A DNA stretch of 64,000 bases from Platycnemis pennipes (lineage: Eukaryota; Arthropoda; Insecta; Odonata; Platycnemididae): positions 100,725,027-100,789,026 of the forward strand of contig OW121856.1 in NCBI GenBank assembly GCA_933228895.1, written 5' to 3'. The translations under genes were made by a program, and so were the position numbers. This document shows positions 46,401 through 55,400 of the stretch, piece by piece (position 1 is the stretch's first letter; each line of letters starts with the position of its first letter). The notes under the pieces were generated by a model, which was given only the letters and a program-made list of their open reading frames with translations, ran no database searches and was not told the origin of the DNA.

Positions 46401-49400
46401 TAGTGAGCGCAAAAGGTGTTGCTATTTGCGTTCACCGAGGTAGAGGAATTCGGATGTGGTATGCGAGGCGAGTGGTGGCGGGTGATGTCCAAAAGAGTAA
46501 ATTTCTATCTGTGAATAGAATATGCCGGGAGTACGTCATGACCCAGAAAGTCCAACTTCAAACGGGACTTTCCAATCTAAATTCGGGCATTTCCATTCTC
46601 TTCCAAATTTAGCAGTAAGGGGGAGGGGACTCGATGCGTATATAAACCTGGAATCATTTGGACTCAGGGTTCGCCATTGTTCGTTGTTGTTGGTTGTTGT
46701 GTTGTTGCTGTTATACCGAGGGCAGGAAGTTACGCTGCCGGTGCGGGATGCAAGCGAAGTGCCTACGAGTATCCTCCAGGTTGGTCGTCGCGTCGAAACT
46801 AGTAAGAGATAGTTTGACAGTGCCACGCGTAGACGCAGACATCCAGGGCACTACCGCACCTAGTATCGCTGCCGCCGCGCATTCGACACTCCTCTGCCTC
46901 CTGCAGCCTTTCCTCCTACGACACTGGTAACAAAGGTAATAGATCCTTGTTTCCTTATGTACCGAAAGATGCTATTTGCATGACATCATTTGACTCCTGA
47001 CACCAAGGGCAAGAACCCACAAATATGTACGAAGGTTCGAGCCCCCGCATGATGATGCAGGGCCGAGTCTTCACACTTTTATTGCTCTTCAGGTGATATC
47101 TAGCCATCGCCATTTCTGTGCTCACTAAAGTCTTCTTCAAATCTCTTTCTGTTTCCGCCATGACTGCTATGTCATCAGTGAATAGCAGGATGCTGATTTT
47201 CTCTCCATGAATATGATCTCCTAAAGACTTTTCTTTTAACTTTTATGATGGCCTTCTCAATGTAGACATTGAAAAGTATGGGAGACAGTGCACAACCTTG
47301 TCTTTCTTCTTTATCCTTGCTTCTCCAGTGCTGGGTCCTGAATTGATCACAGTCCAAGATTTCACAATGAAGCCAAAATATCTCACTAAAGTTCATTTAT
47401 GGCATAGGTGAACAATAACAGTTAGAAAGAGCAGTTCAAAAAAAAAAAAAAAAACTGCTGATGATTCTTCGGCCATTGTATGACACTCCACCTACCTTCA
47501 GACATTATGAATTGTTGAACTCATTACATTTGGGCATTCAAGTGGAAGTGAAAACATGTACAGTTGAGCATCTTTAATCCGGCACAGTCAGGACCGAAGT
47601 GATGCCAGATTAGGGATTTTGCCAGACTATGGGTCATGCATGGCAACTGGTCTATTTTTGAAATCCAGGTGTTTTCATTGAAAGGAGTCAACAGCGCAAC
47701 ATCAACGCGTGGGTGTCGTCTACACGGCCGCCCATCACTACGTCACGGGTGATCAGACTGGATGATTATTCAAAGACAACCATCAATGGTAGTCTTCCTT
47801 CAACAATTCAAGGCTCATCATCTTCATCCCCACTCGGATTTATTGCTATTAATTACCTTTTCAATGATTTCACCATCTGCGAGATGTTGTGTGGTGAGAG
47901 TATCGTGGCCGCTTACTGTCCTTTCGTCTAAATTTACCAATTCCATTTCCTGTAATTCAGGGTTATGGATGCTGCTTGAAAACTCTATCATCATATTTTT
48001 ATCCTCAAAAGCATGAAATTTTTTTAATCCCTACTTATATCGTCTACATCAAACCTTATAGCAGGCAACAATTTAAACCACGCGTATTTCAGAACTGTCT
48101 GTGAAATACCATTCCATGCACGTGAAATTTCCCACAGCACGTCTTATAGATTGATCATGTCTGTTTCTAAAATAGTTTATCCAGCTCCATTACCATTTGG
48201 CCAGAAATACTAAGGCCTTACTACAACGTAATCGAAACCACACAATCTAAATCAGCACAAATCTTCTTCATAGTTTTTCTCTCTGCCATCCATTTCTACG
48301 TGCCACTTTAACAGTAAAATTTTGAGGATTTTCTCTTTCAGCTTCTTAATATATTGTTGAAGACCCCACTCAGTATGTTTCAGACAAACGCTTTACTGAT
48401 GCAACGGCATCAAGCTTTTTCACAACTTGCACATTTTCTGTGATCATTAACGCTTTGTACTGATGCCTCACTCCTCTGCTGTTACTGTATAGATTAGACA
48501 TGATTAGGGACAAACATAAGCAGAAAACAAACAATTTTATCAAACTAGGTCTAGTGGTCACTAGCAAAAATGTGCACGCCATTCCAGGTAGGTGAAAGTG
48601 GCCAATCTTTTAACTATTTATAGTCCGTCTGGGCGATGTCTTCAATTTTGTATGTTTAGGTCAAGTTGCAGAATAACTCCAGTGTACACGATGTAACAGA
48701 AATTAATATATTTAAATTATTCTGATTCTCGGAATGGGATAATTAATGTTAAGAATGGGATCATATTTCAGCAGGTTTCTGTAACAAATGTTTACATTTT
48801 CCACAAAGTACCGGGTAGGTGGTCTTGGCAAAATTGCTGGATTAAGGATTCCCAGATTAAGGGTGCTCAACTCTACTCTTCATTTTCTTTATAAAATTTT
48901 CATCTGTATCTGCAGGATTTGGAACATTCATTTCAAAGGGATTAAATTATCCTGCATAGCAAAATATATGAAGATACAGTAAAACCTCTATCTAGTGAAC
49001 CTCTTCATATCGTAAACCTCCGTTTTTCGTATTAACTTCTTAGTCCCGCCAAAATTTGTATGTAATTATATAGAGAAACCTCTCTATATCGCACCTCTAT
49101 GTTTTCGAAAAACCTCTACTCTTCGTACTGAGAATACACCCCCATGACGAGCCAACTACCTCCATGGAATGAAATATTCAGCCGGCGCCAGCCGCAGAAA
49201 GTTCCGTCCGGCCGTTCCGACTTTTCTACGTTGGGAGCGCGAAAACCCGCAGCGCTTGAAAAGTGAAGATTAGCTGGGCAGTCGTTAGTGTGTTTGTTAT
49301 TAATCATATGCGTCAAAGACTTATTTTCATCGATTTGCATTGCTTGCGTTTTGTATACTCATCATTAAAACATCCATATATAAATATTTACGGCTAATGT

Positions 49401-52400
49401 CCTGCTGGATTTATACCCGGGGTCCTAATAGTTTTTACAACTCCCAGACTGATTTATGCGGTAAAATGGTTTAACTCTTAGGTTTAATAATCACGAATGA
49501 GACCACTGCATATTCTATTTGCATTTACCCTTCACCAATCCTTAACGACACAGAAAACTTAACTCCGATGTATCGCATACTACACACATTTGCAATTGAG
49601 TTGTTCAAGCGCAAGTGACTGAATAATATCTTAATCTAGATAGTTTAGTTAAACATATATACGATTCTTCTTCCATACTGACTTAATATTAACAAATAAC
49701 AGGATTTGGCATCTGAGTTCATATTTTGAGTCATTGAAGTTACTTATTAAAATAATGGTGTTCCAAGTCAGCGAGTGTGCAGATGGAATTTCAAAAATTC
49801 TGGTGGCGACTCATCATAATTGCATATCTATTTTACTGTATGTAGACATGATTTAACACAGTTATAATCAAATACTAATGCGATATGTACAGAATTGCAG
49901 TGAGTTTGCGGCTGATTTATCGAAACGCTTATTGCTTTTCGTTTGTTTCCGCAACGCGGAGCTATGAAAGCCTGCTGCTCGCGATAACGCAACGCCGAGC
50001 TATGAAAGAGCCCATACCCACGTACGAGATTAACATCTGATGCGACTATTGTACCGTTTCGGAACATTTGTTATATTTTAGCGTTCAAATGATCTTTTAA
50101 GGAGAATTTAGCCTATTCTGTTTCATTTTTGAACTATTCATTTGAAGTTTAATTCACTATGAACTCGATATTATTAGGGCTGTACCAGAATGGTCGCATT
50201 TTTTTTATGCTGCCGCCTCGAGGCAGTCGTCTTTTACTTTTGGATATTGTCACCGCGAATTGTAACTCGACCATTCTATTATCTTTCAATCCGTAACAAT
50301 GGTGCATTACCGTCCCCCCACATACAACATTGTTAGTTATTTGAGCCACAATTTTGTAGTTTAAGACATCGGTCAGTGAAATACGCCTAACTTCTGTGTA
50401 AGTTTACCGTCTATTTTAAAAAAATTAAAAAAAAACGTAAAGAAACTGAAGATGCAGCACATCGAGGATGCATAAATTAAAAATTGCGGGTGGTGAAAAG
50501 TGAACAATTAGACAGACACACTTTTGATTGGTTGATGGAAGGTGGAGCCAGAAATATTCCTGTTTCTGGACCTATTCTACAGCAAAAGGCAAGAGAAGTA
50601 GCAGTGAAAATGGGCATTGAAAATTTTCATGCATCGAATGGGTGGCTTCAAAAGTTTAAAGTGCGGTGGAATCTCAAAACTTTGAAGATGAGTGGGGAAG
50701 AAGCTTCTGTAAGTGACACAGTGGTAGAAGAGTGGAAAAAACTTCCTCCGGAATGACTTTTGGTGTAACAGCGAAATTTAACCCCTTCTTGAGCACCGAC
50801 GTGGTCGCTTCGTCCATATTGATTTGTGATAGGTTGACAACTACTTCATGATTTTCTTCTTTTTTGACGTCTTTCTGCTGGGCTTTCAATCGTTGGAATT
50901 TCTTCATTTGCGTCTCCTTTAATTTTCCATCAACGGCCTCGTAGTGAAGCCAAGTCATTCGATCTAATTTATCGAAATGGTCATGGTCCATGGAGTTGGC
51001 GATTCGGAGATGAAGCTTGAACAGTTGTTTTCCCACTCCGTCTAGGTTGCTTCTGGTTTCTTGGATTGCCGCCCGTAGAAGCTCTTGTACGGCGTGACTT
51101 CAAGTTATGATGAAGCGGGGCGAATTTTGGAATGACGTCGTTGTCTCTGCATCTCAATAAAAACGTTAGGTGATTGAGTAGTGAAATCTTCTTGATGCGT
51201 AACCGGTCTAATCTCTTAGATTAGACTGCAGCCATCCTGAAGAAAGCAAGTCAAGAGCTTCTACGGGCGCACCGCATTAGAGAATGCTACATACAAACCA
51301 TCGATGTGGTTACGTTACGTCGACGACACCTTCGTTGTATGGAAACACGGACGTAGGAAATTAGATGAATTTCTCGAGTACCTAAATAATATTGATCACC
51401 GCATACAATTCACTATGGAGGAAGAACAAAAAGGGAAGCTGCCATTCCTAGATGTCCTGGTAAACAGAAGAGGAGACGGCACATACGGCTGGGACATACG
51501 GTGTACAGAAAAGCTATCAACACAAACCAATATCTGCATGCGAGATCGCACCACCATCCTGCACAGATTAATGGAGTGATGAAAACTATGATTCATCGTT
51601 CCATCACACTCAGCGATGAAGAACATAGAGATGAGGAGCTGAAGAAACTTACAGAAATCTTGGCTAAGAATGGATATATAAAAAATGAGATAAGGAAGAC
51701 AATCTCACAAAAATTAGGACCTCGGCCCCAGCCACCGGAGGAGAAAAATTCAAAAGATCAGAAAAAAGCATACCTTCCGTATATTCAAGGAACTATGGAC
51801 AGGATATCCCGGATATTACGGAAATATGAAATAAAGACAATATTCAAACCGAAGAAACAAATACGAGACATTGTGAGGAACGTCAAAGGGAAAGAAAAAT
51901 TGGAAACAGAGGGCGTATACTTACTAAAATGTAATACGTGCGACAAGGTCTACGTGGGGGAAACGGGACGGACCATTAGAAAGAGAGTCAGAGAGCATGC
52001 GGCTGCAATACGCCTCGGACATCAAGACAAATCAGCAGTCGCCGAACACGCAGCAAAAGGCCACGAAATCGAAACCGAGAAGCCGATCATCCTTGCCAAA
52101 GACCGGCATTTTAAAACAAGGCTAGTTAGAGAAGCCCTAGAAATAAAGAAACACCCCTGCAATTTTAACCGTGACCAAGGACAAGCTATCAGCAGTTCCT
52201 GGCTTCCAGTTTTAGCGAGAAATAAAACAACCCAGAATGTTCCACAACTCCCTTCCCCTCCTCCTCCTCCCCCCTATCCCCAAATTCATATAAATAGATG
52301 CATAACCACTCCGGTCACTCAGTAGCCCTGAGGAAGTCTCCGGCAAAGGAGAGGAAACGTCGGCCACCCTCAAACCAGTTAACAAGACGCGGACAACCCA

Positions 52401-55400
52401 AAAAACATATAACAAGTCATGTTGTGAACAGTTGAGGAGAAAAATGATTTGAAAAAGTGTTCTTGGAACATAATTCAGGCCATGCACAGGCTCAGTCTTT
52501 CATGGACTTGTTTGAAGGCAGAAGTTATCGAAAAATGTTTTTAAAAGGCTGGATTTATGGGGGACAGCAATGAGGAAGATATTTTGTATGAGGACAAACC
52601 GCCAGAATGGCTTGAAATAAACAAAATAATTAATGTTCAGTCATCATTTGACGACTTTATTAATGTTGACAATGTCTTGCTAACATGTGCCCCAAATGAG
52701 GGAGAGGTGTTCGAAGAAATGGAGGAAGAAGCTGGCGGGGAATCTCCAGTAGTAGTCCATAACATGGAAGAAGAAGAGAGTGATGGTGAGGATTTTATGC
52801 CAAAGCCAACCAAAAAAGAGGTGCAGGATGCTTTGGGTGTGATGGAAAGATTTTTTTTTTAAATGGAGGACTGCAGCAGTGAAAATATACTATTATTAAA
52901 TAAGATAGAAGATATATTCTCAAAAGAATTTGAAAAAAATGAAACAAACAGAAATTACAAATTTTTTTCGGCGGAGAGTGCTTTAAGTAAGTTTTTGTAC
53001 CCTTGTTTTTATTATTATAAACATTAAAACTATGAAAAAGCATAATTGCATACATTTAAATATACAAATATAGTAATCAAAGAGAAAGCAGCACATTTTA
53101 CTACCAAAAAGTTTCATAAGGCGGAAATATGTGTTCATTTTGCTAAAACCTCTTTATAATGAACCTCCACTTATCAAAATTACTAAAAAATTGGCCCCTT
53201 CCATTTCGATATAGAGAGGTTTTACTGTATAATCAACTAGACTTCATAAAGCTACACATATATGTGTTAGTGTCAGGCTTTTGCCAGTTATCAATGACTT
53301 CCCTCACAGACAGTTACCTTCATTACAAAGAAAAGCTTTCCCTATGAAATTCACAGAGAAAAATCAAATTCACAAAGAATATACATATCTCCAGCTTGAT
53401 TTAAAACTTGAGTAATACACAAAGTGAAATTACATATATTATCAGCATTAATTGTGAAAAGAAAAAATAACTACAGAACTCACCACTCCAAAGCTGAATG
53501 TATCTAACTTGACAGACACATCGCCACGAAATGCTTCAGGAGCCATATAAGCAGAAGTCCCAAGGACAGTTGTGGTCAGCAATGCAGAGCTTTGACCATG
53601 CTGACCTGATCTAATAAATGAAGGGATGCCAGTACCGGAGGATGAAGCGCCTAGGCGAACAAGTCCAAAGTCTCCGAGCTGCAATTGGAGATACAAGCTG
53701 ATTTTAACCCTTAAGTGCAGAATAAGGTCTTGAAATGCTTTTTTCCATAGTTTATAGAGCAATACGAAACATTCATAAAATGTATGCGCATGTAATTCAA
53801 GATTTCCAAGGAAATGATTTGGAAACCAAACTGGTTGAGATGTAGGGAAAAAACTAAGGAATTAATTCTGAAACGTTGCACTGGGAAAGTGGTTCTAAAC
53901 CAGGGCACATAGGTTCTGATCTGGTGCACTGGGGAAGGGGTTCTAAACCGGTACACCAGGGAAGCTACTCGCTGCTTGGCTTTCACACCGCTGTCTCTGC
54001 TCGCAGCCAGGATGGCTGGAGACCACAACTACAGTAGAACCTCTATTTTACGAAGTTGAAGGGACCCAAAAATTTGAGCTTTGTAAATTAGAGGGTTTGT
54101 AAATTGGAGGTTATCTTCCACTAACTTCTCTGTCTCCGGAGCTGATGTGTCACCAAAACCAGCTGATCTCCAACAATAGGAAATAGTTTTTGGGGTGACA
54201 CTCCCATGCTCTGGCAACACCTTGCACAGCATGGAGCAATGTCCATGGAGGCACATCATGCACCTAAGAGGCTTGATCTGCGACAAATGTACGTCTACTA
54301 AAACTCTGCTGACAAGAATGCGAGTATACTTTCAATGCAATTAAACACTATGCTGTAATTAACTTGTCAAATAGTTATGTTAGGGTTTAAATCAAACTAA
54401 TTACTGTAACAAATAATAGTCATCTGCTCATTCTGGTAAAAAAACAACAGATGTTACGTGAAATTCTCTGTGTGCAGTGTATCTACATCAAATTGAAAGG
54501 ATTTAATAATTACACCTCAATTGTATTGATTCACTGTATAGCATAGGCGTTATTCCTAAGGCTAGTCACTTTAGTAAAAGAGAATCAAACAGCCATGAAT
54601 TTAAAAAAAAACAGGTGAATATTTTTCTACAAATTTATAATGGCATGAACTTGGCTGCTGCAACTGAATTAAGTTCTTGTAGCTGTTCAGTTGGTGATCT
54701 CAAAATAAGGGGAATAACTCATAAGAGAATTAACTCATCCCGCAGAGTATTTTAAGCATATGCAGTTATGCATTAATTAACGAAAGGGGAATATTTAGTG
54801 CTAGTTTAACATGGGAAAGCCAGGGATGCATTTTAACTAGGAAATTTCAAAACAAAGTTCTTGCTGACCTAGTATATTTCAGTGATAAGACCAGAAAATG
54901 CCTTTTTTGAAGAAAGCGTATCATTTCAAATACATTTAATAATATTTCGCAGCTGATGATCAATCTTAGAAATTCACTCCGTTAATTTGAAATTCCTTCT
55001 TTTTTAAGATCCGTTCTACAGTGCTGACATCTAGAGGTGATTTACGAGAACTATTTACTTGCGGCTATAGAAAGCGACCGCGATCTCAAAGTCGTGATCG
55101 CAAATTCTTACTTAACGACGTAAAACACTTTTAATGAAATATTAATTAATCAAATTGTATCAAGATTTGAATACAAGTAATTTATTATTGCGAAATTAGT
55201 ATTTTTTAATGAAACTAAGCTCCACGACAGCTGCAGCAAAGAACTTCCTACGGGAATGCTATTTTCAAGTGAAAGGCTGAACAAAGTTTTGAATTGGGGT
55301 TGCGGCGGCAACCTTAAAGCTAATTTTAAATAATTCCAGAGAAAATATGGATCCTTTAAGATGACGAGTTAGGTGTTCGCAATACACAAAATGATAGAAA

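Larger units (their letters stand above)
48977..53227 (+). mobile_element. Tigger/pogo element (4251 bp) carrying a rearranged Penelope-like element
   Basis: Ends CAGTAAAACCTCTATCTAG and inverted CAGTAAAACCTCTCTATAT, flanked by TA (48975-48976, 53228-53229). Two transposase pieces on the plus strand: DNA-binding part at 50484-50756 and C-terminus at about 52443-52861. Between them sits Penelope-like sequence. The DDE core of the transposase is absent. Confidence 0.85.

Noticed and set aside
46522..46930. Overlapping 90-96-aa ORFs
   Set aside because: They fall inside the 677-bp solo-LTR-like element; no motif and both strands open equally.
53711..54028. 105-aa minus-strand ORF next to the DFG exon
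   Set aside because: It overlaps the intron side of the kinase exon and repeats of the type GGTTCTAAACC; not supported as coding.
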